64,000 bases of DNA from Allium sativum (GCA_030737875.1 CM060912.1:884903199-884967198), one strand, 5' to 3'; positions 22,701-35,678 are shown, counted from the stretch's first letter. The notes: generated by a model from the sequence alone, not told the origin. Translations and numbers: made by a program.

Positions 22701-25700
22701 GCTGTGGGATTTCATTTGGTAATTCTTATTCTATTCGAGTGATCAAGACTCGTGTGAAAGATTCTGAACGTAATCTCAACATCATGAATGACAAAAAATA
22801 GAGTAGGAGCACAATCCGGGGCTTTGCTAACCTATGGAAGGATATATTGACTCCACATATGCTTATTATCGAATCGTTGCGAGAGCTCTTTGAAGTTGTG
22901 CACGGGAGTTGGGTATATTTGGTTCCACGTGGTGCACTTTGGTGTTCTCGTGCACCGGCCAGTTGTGTTTACCTTATGTTATATTTTATCTAGAGATGTA
23001 CGATGCTCGGAGGTACTTTATGACCCTTGTGCATGGAGTTTGGATCTGTATTGAGAGATCTCCGATGGAAAATCAAATATACGAACGTGCCTTATCGGTT
23101 TTGTTTGTACACTTAATAATTGCCGAATGTAGCTAATGTAACCATCCTTCTATATGAATTTATTTATATTCTACACCCTAGACATTATCTATTATACAAT
23201 TATGTCTCTCCTGTTATTGAGGGGATAACCGTTACGGACATGTGCACGGCTTCAAATTGTATTGATGTCTTACTTAAATGTTGAGTTATATCACGCGGTT
23301 TCCTAGCCTGATCCGGGTGTTATTTTGCGATAATGCTCAAGTCAAATCGAGTATATTCACAGACTGGACTTGGATTGCTTTGGAGCTTCAGAAGAGGAGT
23401 TGGTGATGAGATGTATACTCGTATTATTTTATTTATTCTAACGTGTATGTTGTTGTATGTAGTAGCGGTTGCAAGAACAGATTGTTATAACTGTTCAGGT
23501 TGATTCGTTGTGTACTCTGATTGATGTATGTATATTTTAAGATTTTTTGCTTTTTGTAAAGAGCACTGTTTATGTTATTGATTATTCCTTCCGTTGTGAG
23601 CTTCTGCTATGTATCTTCTTTCATCTATCCTTCTATCTCCTTTCTTTTCCCTTTAATTGTAACGACCAGGATTTTTGAACAGTTTTAAATATTGAATTAA
23701 TAATATAAATTAATTTTTATATTGAGTTATCGAATATAATTTAATTTAGAATATATCGAATTATTCAATTCGAAATATATTGAAATCAATGTTAAAACTG
23801 AATCGAAATGATTCAGATGATCACTGTCTGTTCTGATTGAATATAAAAGCGATAATAATGATGTATTTTCAAAGAATTTACTTGTTCTTGAATTTAAATT
23901 ATATTTTATTAATTTATTTTGGTTATTTATAAATACGTTGAAATTAAATATCAAAATATATTCAATTAGTTCAGAATAGTGTTACACTGTTGAAACAATG
24001 GTGGTTACATTAAAATAGCGGTTCATGGTTTAAATTAATGAACCCAATATATTTTAAACAGATAAGCTTGAAGTCGAATCAGAAATCAAATCAGAATCTA
24101 TTTAAATTAAATAAAAATCGCTTTATTTCAAATCAAATTAATGCGTATGTAGTTCACCTACCCTAAACTGTTGAAAACGCAGACCTAATTCCTTTAGCTC
24201 TAAGTATGCTTCTTCTATTAATAAACCCAATGACCTTGTTCTTTTCATTTTTCTCTCCTGAAAATGATTTCGATCGAGCTTCATGAATGTAAATGGCCGC
24301 TCCTCATCTTGCCAAATCAATCCCGTATCCTCCCCTTCCACTTCTCTAATCCAAATCAAACAAAAACTAAATTTCTCATAGGTAGGAGGCACTCGTGTTC
24401 AAGAAGCAGAAAGGGAATCGCGAGTTCAAACATCGCCAGGTCAAGAATGGGTTCGAACAAAATGAGGAGTCGCGATGGCTCCAGGTCAGTGATTTTGGGG
24501 TTCGAGCTCGAGTATGAGGGATTCGCGATTAGAAGTTCATGAGTTCAAATTGACCTGGAACTGGGAGTTCGGACTTTTGATTTTGGGTATAATGATGGAA
24601 GTCGATCACTGTTTGAGGGTAGGAGAATAGAGGGCTGAGTTCGGCAGAATGTCTGGGCTGAAATAGGGAGATCGATCCTGTAACACCCTGTAATTTTATA
24701 ACATTAAAATTCACAAATTAAAGTATACTTAATTTTTAGAAGAAGAATTAAGTGAAATGGGTTGCGCTATTATGTTCGTCTCAAAATTTTGGGTCAAGAT
24801 AGACATTTGGTTTGCATGAAACGGATACCTTATGAAGATGTTATTAAGCCTTGAAATTTGTATGCATATGCGAGAAATATATATAGATATATATAAAAAT
24901 TAAATAAATAAATATTCAAATAAGTTCAAAACAACAAATCGGGAGGGGGAATAGCCAAACCGCACCATTTTTGGAGTCGACCCGAGCCCCACTGGGTCGA
25001 CTAGGTGTCAATCCAGGGTGTTTGGCTATCAACCCGTGGCCCAATTCGCGCTGAGGGTTGATGTTGCATCTGTGTGGTCCTGATGACTTCTGGGTTAATC
25101 TAAGAGCTATAATCGATCCTAGACATCAATATATACACCTTAAGACTTAACCCTAATTCATAAAATATTATCTATGACACCATTATGCTTTCAAGCTCTC
25201 TCTTAAACCCTAGTCGCTGCCTCTAAATTAAATCTCAAGTGTTCATACACAATTCAAATCAAAGTTTAGAGCTTTAACAACAATTAAAGAAGATTAATCA
25301 ACGTCAGTTCAACGTTTCTACACCAATTTCAATTCATTAATCCTTTTCTTAAGCCATGAAAGGTGAGTACAGTTATTTTCACAAATCTAATGGGATTAAA
25401 GTAACATGAAAAAGTTGTAAAAAGGATTCATATATATGTTCGTAATGAAAACCTCACCAAGTCTTCACCTTTTTGATTCATGTCATCATATGCCTATGTT
25501 TCTATGTAATGTTCATACCTTTTATCAGTTTATTCATGTTGAATCCTTTATTACGCCTCTATGCCAGTCTATATGCCTCTTTATTTCATGATGATGTTTT
25601 ATTCCAATTTTCTATGAATTGATTTTCTCTTCTTACCCCTATTCCTTTTATTTGTGGATCTAGGCTACCTTCGAGCCTATATTAAAAATACGCGCGAATG

Positions 25701-25996
25701 CGAATACGTGGGAACGATGTGGAATATTGGGAATATGGGAAATTTGGAAAATTGGATATTATTGGATATTTTGGATAATTGGATAATATGTGAAATTGGC
25801 ATATTTGGGTATGAATTACATGGAATTGATGAAACTGCCTAAAATTGTAAATTTGTAATTGAGGCTAATTAATGTGTAATTAGTGACAATTTGGAGTAGG
25901 CAATAATATAGACATGATTATATGTTTAATTGGATATATATGATATGAAAATTGGGTACGGGTGAAATACGATGTTAATGAACCTTTGAAACGAGG

Positions 25997-26192
25997 TTAG
26001 GCGCAATTGTGACGTAAGACTGCTAGGAACCGCCCGGCAAATCCAGTGATCACAATTGGACGTCTAATGTGAGAGGTAAAAGGAATGAATTGTAGGCATA
26101 ACGGTTAATGACATGAGGTTAGACCCGGTTTGTGGCGTAAGACTGCCCGGAACCGCCCGGCAAATCCAGCGGCCACAAAGTGTTTGGTCTAA
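25997..26192 (+). repeat. Two tandem stem-loop modules in El2 LTR
   Basis: Module a pairs CAATTGTGA (26004-26012) with TCACAATTG (26050-26058), with TTAGGCG (25997)/CGTCTAA (26061) outside. Module b pairs TTTGTGG (26129-26135) with CCACAAA (26173-26179), TTAGACC (26119) with GGTCTAA (26186), and an inner CCGG (26147)/CCGG (26157). The stems differ between a and b at both partners. The sister LTR has the same pair at 36997-37067 and 37119-37192. Confidence 0.85.
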
Positions 26193-26542
26193 TGTGAGAG
26201 GTCATGCACCGTTCGTCATAAGGAATGTATTAAAGAATATTAACCATAATAAGACATGGGTATGGTTAGAGGGTTAAGTGGGGTGACATGTAAATTATGA
26301 CATGTAAATATGGACTTAACCGGAATAAGATAGGACATGTAAATTATGACATGTAAGTATGGACTTAACCGTAGCATGTGTAAGACATGGACATTTAAAT
26401 TAAAATGGTTAAGTGGGAGAAAAACCTAGTGGGGACCAAGCATAGGTGGAAGGTTTGTGTCGGATGGGGACCCGTTTCAACCAGGGACCCGTTTCAACCA
26501 GTAACCCGTTTGAGTATCTAAGTGGGCCTGGTACTAGGCCGG

Positions 26543-29521
26543 TGAAACACCCCACCTCCATTAGGGTCACTCACAAAGGGAATGCCTTAACTTTGGTGGA
26601 GAGTTATAGGTACAAGACACCAAAAAAAATTACAAGGAAGATAAATTTAAGCAGTGGAATCCAAATATTTATTTGGACTACGTATTTAAATACAAAAGCA
26701 TTTCATCAAATTGTCTCAAAACAACTACAAAACATTACACCATAAATTCTGTCTTGATTATTCAATAAAGAAGCATAAACCAAAAAGTAAAAATGCATAA
26801 ATCCCAAAGGACCATATCCAAAGCCATAGCCAATCCAAGAGAGTCCAAGTCATACACCTACTTTCTTGAAGCTTGAAAATAGTCTGATTAAGATGGAGTA
26901 TTTCCTCCCCGTGGATCTGAGGGAGGGAACAGAAGGAAAGAAGACGAAAGAAAACGGGTCAGATAATAAGTCTAGTAAGTTCAGTGGTTACTAGTATTTA
27001 AACAAGAAAAGGGGTCATGATAGTGATAACAGAACATAGGACAATACCCTAATGTAAGATAAGAGGGACGTGAGATCGCACCCATTACTATAGCCTCTGC
27101 ACTTACTTGACCATTGGTTCAACCAGCCCACGTGTTTACAACAAACGATCCCCTTAATGATCGGCTCCTACTCGCATGTTTTCATGTCCTGTGTCCTTCG
27201 GCCCCGCTTGATTGTAGTCACCTGTGCTGGTCCCACCATGGGGTATATCAGTCCCTCTAGTGGTAACCCGACACGATTCAAGATGCACAGTGTACACTAC
27301 TGATGCCCAGTGCCTGATTTTTCCACTCCAAAGTACGTGCACGCTCATACTCCATCGGAACCAACACTGGCCCACCAACCGCCAACGTTTTGACTGCTTA
27401 TAGTTTAGCCCAGTAATCATGCCCTACCCTGCCTAGTTTAGGGTACCATGATACATCTATGTGGATTACTGCTGAAATGGGTAACCGTTACTAGGGTTTT
27501 CTAATCAACATGTTTATCTGGTTAAGTGTCCAAGTTTACCTAACCCAGCCCATTCGTTTTAGTTAACAAGTTGAATCGGTTAAGTGTTTTCCTAATTTAC
27601 TTAATTCTACCAGTCTTGACTTAGCTTTAATTTATTAAAGCACCAACCACTCACATTAGACAGGTCTTGTTATGGACACTGGACTTGTCGGTCGGTTCCG
27701 GGTAGGTTTACCCCACAACTCAGTCTAACCTCGGGTTCTTTTTGGGCTCGATGCAATAACCACCCACATTAGACAAGTCTTATTGTGGTCACTGGATATG
27801 CCGGTCAGTTTCGGGCAGATTTACACCAAAACTCAGTCTAACCTCGGGTTAGGCATATTCGTATTTTCTAAATTCATATTTTTCTATATATGTCAAATTT
27901 CTTTATGTAAATTAATTTTAATTAACTCATGCCATACTTTATCTTTTCAAATATTGCTCAAAATAAATGGTATATCAAATATACCATTTTATGAACAAAC
28001 CTATGCCATGTATTTTCATGCTTCCCCATCTTATCCCCGTAGAACGTACATATGAATTACAGAAAATGTTGGGCTAACCAATTAGCCCAAACACATTAAC
28101 AAAAAAAGGTGATAAGGAACATGACATAAACAAAAAGTAGCATACATTAACCTTATCACATGTAACTTGGCATAGATGCATCATTATTTCAACTAAACAG
28201 GTAAAGGTGAACTTGTGACTAAGTCATACAAACTTGACATAGGTCTAACATGTAGGTTTAACACATAAACAAGATTTTAAACCACAATTTAACATACTAA
28301 CTTATGTATGTCAAAACATAAGAAAGCTACTCTAACCATTTTTAAATTGCAACTTAGCATGACAACTTATGTGTGTTAAACATAAGAGGATTGCAATTCC
28401 AACTTTTTACAACATAAATAGATTCAACTTGACATGGATCTAACTAGTCATGAATATTAATCCACATGTAAGCATGTGATTTAGATCCTAGACTTGCGAA
28501 TGACCATCAAATTACAACATGACATGTTTCACCATTTTGTTGGCATAATAAGTTCTTAACCCGAATCATAATGACATACAATGTTGTACATCACCTAAGC
28601 ATATAGTCATGAAATATACAACATGTTCATCGCCATAAGCATATAGACATGAAATATACAACATCCCAAACATATAGACAAGATTAATTTCTACGATATT
28701 TTAAGATAAACGAGAATCAAATCTCATACATAAGCATCGTACTATATTCCAATTACAACATGTCATGATTCAATCGAAAGGAATGTTTAAATCTGCGTAA
28801 CAACTAACTTACAAACTAAAAGAAATTCTTGCGTTCTGAAATATGAATTCTAAAATTGGAGATGCGCACCTTTGATGAAGATCGTTGAACTAAACTAGTT
28901 TTAATTTGATTTTAGATGTAAGCTTCAATTTGTCTTTTGAATTGAAAAGGGTGATGGCTACTCCAGGTCTTCTACTGACGGCATTTCAGTTCTAGGTTTA
29001 TTTTTCTGTGTGTTTTTAGGTTAGGCATTGAGTTGTTTATGTAGAATTTCAGTTTGATTATAGCCGTTAGATGAACCTGGGTTAATCACAGCCACTCAGA
29101 CCTGATCAGGTCCATCCAGAAACCCTAGTGACTCAGCAGCGAGTCAGCAAACGTTCAAATTTCAGATCTGGCCGGGGGCCAAGTCGACCCTCAGGTCAAC
29201 CTCAAGGGGGGAGGTCGACACTAGGGTCGACCCCCTGGTCGACCTGCCTAGGCGGGAATTTTCCCGCCCAGCTCGCTTCTGGCTTCTGTTTGAATATTGA
29301 ACTTGTTCTTTCGAGCTGTTTGGATTTATTCGAATTTTTGAAACTTCTAACAGCCATAACTTCTTCATACAAAGTCCAATTCACGCAAATTCGGACTCTA
29401 TCTCAACCAGAATTCCGAGATGAACACAATGGCGTAACCTGTTTCCTTTAATTCTCACATTTTAAATTAAGTATCATAGGATTCATTATTATAACTTTAA
29501 TAGAAACTACGGGGTGTTACA
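26543..29521 (-). mobile_element. Solo LTR of the El1 family nested in El2 LTR
   Basis: 2979 bp, homologous over its length to 5319-8339, in the same orientation, with no internal region. The TSD is gccgg (26538-26542) and accgg (29522-29526), one base changed. The El2 3' LTR keeps the uninterrupted site near 37521-37525. A solo LTR forms by recombination between the two LTRs of a full element, so an entire El1-type insertion once stood here. Stem-loop module b (27769-27841) has a broken stem (TTGTGG opposite CCAAAA). Confidence 0.95.
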
Positions 29522-30637
29522 ACCGGGGTTGGGGCACGCTTACTGGGCTTGAATATAAGAGGTCAAAACATGAATAGCGGTGGCAATGCAAGTCCAACGG
29601 GTTCATGTGTGTGCATGGGTTCGGGCTGGTAAGTAAGACGTTGTTGCATCGTGTAGGTATGGTCGTGCATTTCATGTTGGTATCGGGGTTGCCACTTTGG
29701 GGAGTGATACACCCCACTATGGAGCCAACACGGGTGCCTATGGGGTTTAGGGAGTCGATCGAATGGGTAGGGTAAGGGTACCTTAGTGGTGGTAGGAGCA
29801 AGCCGGCATGAGCAGCTAGGTACAAGTAACTACCAAGTTTGTCATGTGGGTACAGTTAGTGGGAAGGGATCAACCTTTAGTAAATAGAGACTAGTAGATG
29901 TGCGGTGTAATTAAGTAATGTGGTGTAACTTAGCAAAAGTGCGGTGTAACAAAATGCATGTTGGTTGAGTTGGATAGTCCTTTGGGTGCTAGTCTGATGT
30001 TGACTTTGGTCCTCGGGGTTAGTACTTGGAGGGTTGTTCGCTTAGCCAAGGTGTAGGATTGTCTTAGTACTTAGGAAAGAAATCATCTTGTCCATTCTTT
30101 TTATCTACCTTATCTAAGTTACAGCCATATCATGATGCCTATTTAAGTCTTGATCATTTACCTTACCAATTATTTGTTAAAATTACTAGACTCACCAGAC
30201 TTTATGTCTGACCCATTTGTTTCCACCTCTTTTCTTTCCTTCCCCCCTCCTACCGGTTTGCAAGGAGGTAATACTACAGCTTAGAGTTGATTTCTTTCAG
30301 TTGCTTGAAGAGAGTAGATGTATCACTTTGGACTCTCTCATCTTTATGGCTTTGCTTATGCTCAGTGGGGATTGATGCATTTATGTTATTTAAGTATTTG
30401 CTTCTTTATGTACTTTGAAGTTTTTGGAAAAGACTATTGATCCTGTTGTAATGGTTTTGGAAAATACTTATGTAAGCTTGTTTTGAGTTATGATGCTATG
30501 AAATAAGTTTTATCTTTCACTGTGTTTTATTTATTTATTTATTCTTGTAATTTATCTGTTCTATACAACAATAACGCTCCATGGACATTGATGCATTCCC
30601 TTTGTGAGTGACGTTAATAGACATGGGGTGTTCCACG

Positions 30638-30649
30638 TGGTATCGGAGC
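30638..30649 (+). other. El2 primer binding site, tRNA-iMet, one mismatch
   Basis: TGGTATCGGAGC sits two bases after the LTR. It matches the El1 and El3 site TGGTATCAGAGC except for A to G at base 8. Confidence 0.88.
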
Positions 30650-30841
30650 TATGGTTACAAGAACAGATAAAAAGTTTTGAAAAATGTTTTCAAAAGTATT
30701 ATTTTCCTAGAAAGTATTTTAAAAAACTTGTTTTAAAGAAGTATTTTCAAGGAAAGTTTACTTTAAAAAGCATAATCCCCACAAGCCATACATCTCTCTT
30801 TCGCTTCCCTTGTTTTGAAACTCTTTCTTTTTCTTTTCAGC

Positions 30842-31765
30842 ATGTCTAGAGCATCTGAGATACCAGAGGGTGTTCATGTACCCGGTTGGTTTCGTCAATA
30901 TCTCGAGGGTAGGGCCGCTTCCGCGGGTTCGGCCGACATTCCTCCTCCTCCCCTAGCTCTAGTCATTCCTCTGCGTGGAGATGCTTTCTCCAAGATATGT
31001 AAAGACTTTGGTTCGATGGATGGAAAACCTTTTAGCAGGTCTGAAACGTTCGTTGAAGCTAGAAATTGGTTGAAAGAAGTGGAGGATCTGTTTGGCATTT
31101 TAGATATGGACGATTGTAAGAAGGTCCAACTGGCTGCTTGGTTGATAAAGGACGAAGCTTCATTTTGGTAGGAGGTTATTAATGGAGAGCGTGTTGTAGA
31201 GACGTGGGCAGATTTTAGGGGAAGGTTTCAGTTGAAATTCCTTTCTCAAGCTGAGGAGAGTATGTACATGGACAGGTTCTTGACATTAAAGCAGAAAAAC
31301 TTGACCGTGAAGGAGTATGTGACCGAATTTAATAAGTTGGCGAGAGTTGGTGAATACATCTCACAAGAAGGCCTTGAGGTTTGCAAAGGGCCTAAATGAA
31401 CCGCTTCACACTTTGGCTATGTCCCACATTCCAATGGAGGCTACATATGAAAAGCTTGTTGATATGGCATACATGCATGAAGAAGAGAAGGGTGTAAGTA
31501 CTTTTAGGCCGCAAGATAAGAAGGAGGATCCAAAGAAACCCCAACAACAAAAGAAAGGTGGTAAAGAAAAGAGGAGGTGTCACAACTGTGGGATACCCGA
31601 CCATTTGAAGAAAGACTGTATGAAGAAGAAGAAGTTCGCTTGTTATCATTGTGGTGATCCAGGTCATGCTGTCAAGGATTGTCCTAAGAAGCAAGGGCAG
31701 AGGGCAGGTTCTACTTCGGGAGGGCAGGTTCACGCTCTCATGGCTCCGGGACAGGAAGGAGGTAG
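30842..31765 (+). pseudogene. gag: El2 gag with two CCHC knuckles, broken
   Basis: The start at 30842 (MSRASEIPEG) follows the primer site by about 190 bp. The first open stretch ends in TAG at 31169-31171, directly after EASFW; the protein then continues in frame (ETWADFRGRFQLKF, MYMDRFLTLKQ, VKEYVTEFNKLA) to about 31345, where a small deletion shifts the frame. From 31347 the frame runs through GLNEPLHTLAMSHIPM and two zinc knuckles, CHNCGIPDHLKKDC (about 31578) and CYHCGDPGHAVKDC (about 31641). Gag forms the cytoplasmic capsid and the knuckles bind the RNA genome. The same open frame continues into protease, so gag and pol were probably one polyprotein. Confidence 0.9.
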
Positions 31766-31964
31766 AAAAATTTCCGTCGAAAGTTTGATTTTCTTGTTTG
31801 ATCATCCTGTCCGTACTTTATTCGATTCTGGCACATCACATTCGTTTATCTCTACATCATTAGTTGAAACACTGCACTTAAATACTAGTCTTGTTGTGGA
31901 TCCCATTGTAGTCTCAAATCCTATTGGTGGGTCGGCTCATTTATCCATGTTTGTAGGGATTTGA
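31766..31964 (+). pseudogene. pol: El2 aspartic protease
   Basis: In frame with gag; the active-site block is TLFDSGTSHSFIS near 31819-31850. The frame stops at 31962-31964, just after [10 protein letters not shown], where El3 continues with MICRNLVL, so a frameshift lies here. Retropepsins work as dimers to cut the Gag-Pol polyprotein. Asp-Ser-Gly replaces the commoner Asp-Thr-Gly, as in El1. Confidence 0.85.
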
Positions 31965-32935
31965 GATTGTCTATCTTAGGCGTTGGTTTTGAATGTAATG
32001 CTTTTTTTCTTGGTTTCATGAGCTATGGGCTGATTCTAGGGATGGATTGGCTAGCCAGATATGGTGCCATCCTAGATTGCGAACGAAGGGTAGTAAAATT
32101 GTTGACTCATAGTGGAAAGACCCTTGATATTTCTTGTGACCCTAGAGGATCAGTGATGCTTAGTTATCTTGAGTCACTTGACGCATCTAATGATGATTTA
32201 CATTCTGTTCGTATAGTCTGTGAATATGTTGATGTCTTCGATGAGGTGAGGGGTCTACGCCCAAAACGTGAGATAGAATTTCGTATTTATCTTGTAGACA
32301 ATGCAAAACCCGTATCTCTGTCAGTACGCCACGTGGCTCCTCGTGAGAGGAGGGAACTCAGTAAGCAAGTAAGGGAGTTTCTTGAGAAGGGGTTCATAAG
32401 ACGTAGTATATTGGAGTGGGGTGCTCTAGTAGTATTTGCCACGAAGGAGGATGGGTCCCTTAGACTTTGTGTGGACTATAGAGAACATAATAAGCTTACT
32501 AAGAAGAATAGGCACCCACTGCCGAGGATTGATGATCTCTTCGATCAGTTACTTGGCGCCTCAGTGTTTTCGCAGTTGGACTTAGCCACTGGTTTCCATC
32601 AATTGAGAGTGGCTGAGGATAGCATAGACAAGACTGCCTTTAGGACTTCGGACAGTTTCTATGAGTGGCTTGTGATGCCCTTCGGTTTGACAAACGCCCC
32701 TGCATACTTTGTTGACTTGATGAGTAGGGTGTTTAGGGAGTACCTTAATAAATTCATGGTGGTCTTTGTGGATGACATCTTGATCTTTTCTAAGAGCGAG
32801 TAAGAGCATGCCCTACATCTTTGGGAAGTGTTGGAGACCCTTCGAGCGCATAACCTTAAAGCTAAATTTTCTAAATGTCAATTTTGGAGGAATAAAGTGC
32901 GATTCTTAGGGCACGTGGTTCCAAAGAAGGGATAG
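31961..32935 (+). pseudogene. pol: El2 reverse transcriptase
   Basis: An open frame from 31961 to 32803 covers the PR-RT linker ([14 protein letters not shown] segment) and RT with [29 protein letters not shown] and [12 protein letters not shown] at 32801-32803 interrupts it inside the SE-EHALHL segment. RT continues in the same frame to KFSKCQFW and RFLGHVV, and a frameshift follows near 32925. Catalytic Asp residues are intact, so loss of function comes from the stops. Confidence 0.92.
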
Positions 32936-32937
32936 TT

Positions 32938-33500
32938 GTGGGTCCTGCGAAGGTGGTCGCCATCCAAGATTGGAAGGTCCCTAAAAATGCTACCAAGGTG
33001 AGGAGTTTCTTGGGGTTAGCTGGCTACTATAGGAAGTTTATCAAGGACTTCGCAAAAATATCAGCCCCTTTAACACGCTTGATGAAGAAGAATATTTTTT
33101 TTACGTGGGACGTAGATTGTGATGGTGCGTTCCAACGTTTAAAGAGAGCTTTGACCACAGCCCTAGTCTTGTGTTGCCAGATGGGAGTAAGTCATTTACC
33201 GTTTATACCGATGCGTGTGGGATAGGACTAGGCGCAGTCTTAATGCAAGAAGGAAGGGTAATAGCCTATGGAGGAAGGCAGTTGAGAGTAAATGAGAGAA
33301 ATTACCCTACGCATGACCTAGAGTTGGCCGCTATTGTTTTCACGCTTAAGTCTTGGCGCCATTATCTTCTTGGCGAGAAATTCGAATTGTTCACAGACCA
33401 CAAATCGCTAAAATACTTGTTCTCTCAGAAGGACTTAAACTTAAGGCAGCAAAGTTGGATGGAATTCTTAGCGTTCTACGATTTGGTTGTCCTTGAGTAG
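32938..33500 (+). pseudogene. pol: El2 connection and RNase H domain
   Basis: 32938-33225 holds [27 protein letters not shown] and APLTRLMKK, the RT-RNase H connection. 33168-33500, in another frame, holds RNase [15 protein letters not shown] (Asp), [10 protein letters not shown] (Glu), [11 protein letters not shown] (Asp), LNLRQQ. The ADALSR segment expected later is lost to a frameshift near 33495. RNase H degrades the RNA strand of the RNA-DNA hybrid. Confidence 0.9.
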
Positions 33501-33736
33501 GAAAAGGTTGTCCTTGAGTCCGTTGTTTGTTGAGCGGCAAAGCTTAAAGTTCATCTCTACATTTGACTTTAGACCTTCCATTGACTTTGTACCCGGTTTG
33601 CTAGCATCCTTAGAGGTCAGACCAACCTTTTGGGACGAATTGGTGAGGCACAGCGAGATGACCCACAGTTGGTTGAGTTAGCAGAGAAGCTCATAAGGGG
33701 GAGTCATCGAGCCATCTCAGTAGGTATACCCTAGAA

Positions 33737-35101
33737 GATAAGGGTTGGTTACGTAGGGACGGTAGACTTTGTGTACCACGAGATGAGAACTTGAGGAAAA
33801 CCATTCTTGATGATGCACATCGTTCGAAGATGACCATTCATCCCGGCGGGGACAAGATGTACATGGACATGAGATGAGTTTACTTTTGGGCCGGAATGAA
33901 GAAGGATGTGGCCGAGTTTGTCGCTAGATGCTTGGTATGCCAACAAGTAAAAGCAGAGCAAAAGAAGCCCGGTGGGTTGCTTCACCCATTGGAGGTCCCA
34001 CAATGGAAGTGGGAGAGTGTCTGGATGGACTTTGTTGATGGGTTACCAAGATCGAAGAAGGGTAATACGGGGATTTGGGTCGTGGTAGACAGACTTACTA
34101 AGAGCGCCCATTTCATTCCCGTGAAGAGTAAAAGGACTACTCCAGGGTTAGCCTCTGTATACATTCGAGAGATAGTTCGTTTGGACAGTGTTCCTTCTAG
34201 CATAGTGCGCGATCGCGATCCTATTTTTACTAGCGAGTTTTGGAAGAGCTTGCAAGAGGCGGTAGGGACTCAGTTATGTTTGAGCACCGCATATCATCCT
34301 CAGACGGATGGCCAGACCGAGAGGGTGAGTCGTATTCTAGAGGACCTTTTGAGGCTATGTGTTTTAGACTTCGGAGGTACATGGGAGGAGCATCTTCCTT
34401 TGGTGGAGTTCGCGTATAATAGTAGTTTTCAGTCTAGCATTGGCACGGCACCTTTCGAGGCTCTTTATGGAAGGCCGTGTCATTCACTTACATGTTGGTG
34501 GGAATCTACGAATAAGATCTTGCTTGGGCCCGATATGATTAGAGAGACTTCAGAAAAGATTGATTTGATTCGAAGGAGGATGAAGACGGCACAAGATAAG
34601 CAGAAATCATACGTGGACAAGAGGAGGACAATTCTTGAGTTTGATATTGGGGACATGGTCTTTATCAAGGTGTCTCCATTACGGAATGTTGTTCACTTTG
34701 GGTCCATTGGGAAGTTAGCACCAAGGTTTGTAGGACCGTTTCCTATTAAGGAGAGGATTGGATAGATGGCGTATAGAGTGGAGTTGCCCGAGAGACTTAG
34801 TGGTGTACACGACGTACTCCATGTATCACATTTGAGGAAGTGCTTGCATGAGACCACAGAAGTGGTAGAGCCGAGCTTGCTTAGATATGTGGAGATAGAG
34901 CGTGATGCGATGATTTGACGAGCTCCTGCATGCATTCTTGGGTCGGAGATTAAGAAGTTGAGGAATCGAGAGGTCAAGCTAGTCAAAGTGCAATGGGGAG
35001 ATGATGAGAGCGACGCTACTTGGGAGACGGAAGAGAAGATGCGTTCATTGTACCCTTTTCTTTTCGAGGGTATGTCTTTTAATTTCTCCTTTATTGCTTA
35101 G
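33737..35101 (+). pseudogene. pol: El2 integrase with chromodomain-like tail
   Basis: The zinc-finger region (TIHPGGDKMYMDMR and CLVCQQ) is split by TGA at 33875-33877, exactly 7 codons before the Met at 33896. From there 289 codons hold the core: MDFVDGLP (D45), VRDRDPIF (D106), QTERV (E142), with the standard 35-residue D-E spacing. TAG at 34763-34765 and TGA at 34916-34918 break the C-terminal part, which ends with VKLVKVQWGDDESDATWETE, a chromodomain-like strand and helix, before TAG at 35099-35101. An R replaces the usual S/T before D106. Confidence 0.92.
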
Positions 35102-35665
35102 CTTGTACTTGTTCTATCTTTAGCATGTCCTCTCGATAGTATATTTGACCTTTAGATAGGGTAGTCCTATGGTTGAAACATGTGTTTGAGACATGTTATG
35201 TATGGTGGATGCATGTGGATGCAAGTATTTGCTAGCGGTTGCTCGTGGATGCATATACACACACTTTAGGCACTAGATCAGCTCAGTCACTTTCATACTG
35301 CATATTGCATATAAATGGATGTATTTAGTAAAATGAATGTATATTGAATGTGTGTATCATATGGATGTTGCATTTAAATGAATGGTTGTGCACACTTGTA
35401 GTAATGATATGTATAGGGTTCTTTGCATACATGATGGATACATGGCACTATCATTATTTGCATTAAGGAGGTCGACTGAATTAGTGGACCACCTAATTTT
35501 GCATTAGTATACGGACATACACACACACACTATGCATATGTACATGAAAAGCATTAGAAATCTTTTAAGGACAATGAATGTTTGTGGATGGTGATTGAGT
35601 AGATGGATGATTGGATAGTAGGATACATTCTTCTTAACTTGGAGATTTCGGGGACGAAATCCTTT

Positions 35666-35678
35666 AAGGAGGGGAGAA
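35666..35678 (+). other. El2 polypurine tract
   Basis: AAGGAGGGGAGAA ends directly at the LTR start TGTAACACC. The preceding cggggacgaaatcc block (35649) is shared with El1 (1371-1387 in reverse) and resembles the ccccgaaattcc block of El3 (50818-50831). Confidence 0.9.

Larger units (their letters stand above)
24679..30635 (+). repeat. El2 5' LTR, interrupted by a solo LTR
   Basis: It starts TGTAACACCC and ends ttcca at 30635. Without the insert at 26543-29526 it is about 2.97 kb, matching the 3' LTR. It contains the hairpin GTCGACCC (24976-24983)/GGGTCGAC (24994-25001), a TATA-like atatatacac at 25129, GGTGAGT at 25362 and stem-loop modules at 25997-26192. Confidence 0.95.

Noticed and set aside
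24138..24542. ORFs on both strands mirrored at 41581-41814 and 41850-41985
   Set aside because: They are chance frames in the inverted arms of P; the mirror copy is broken by indels.
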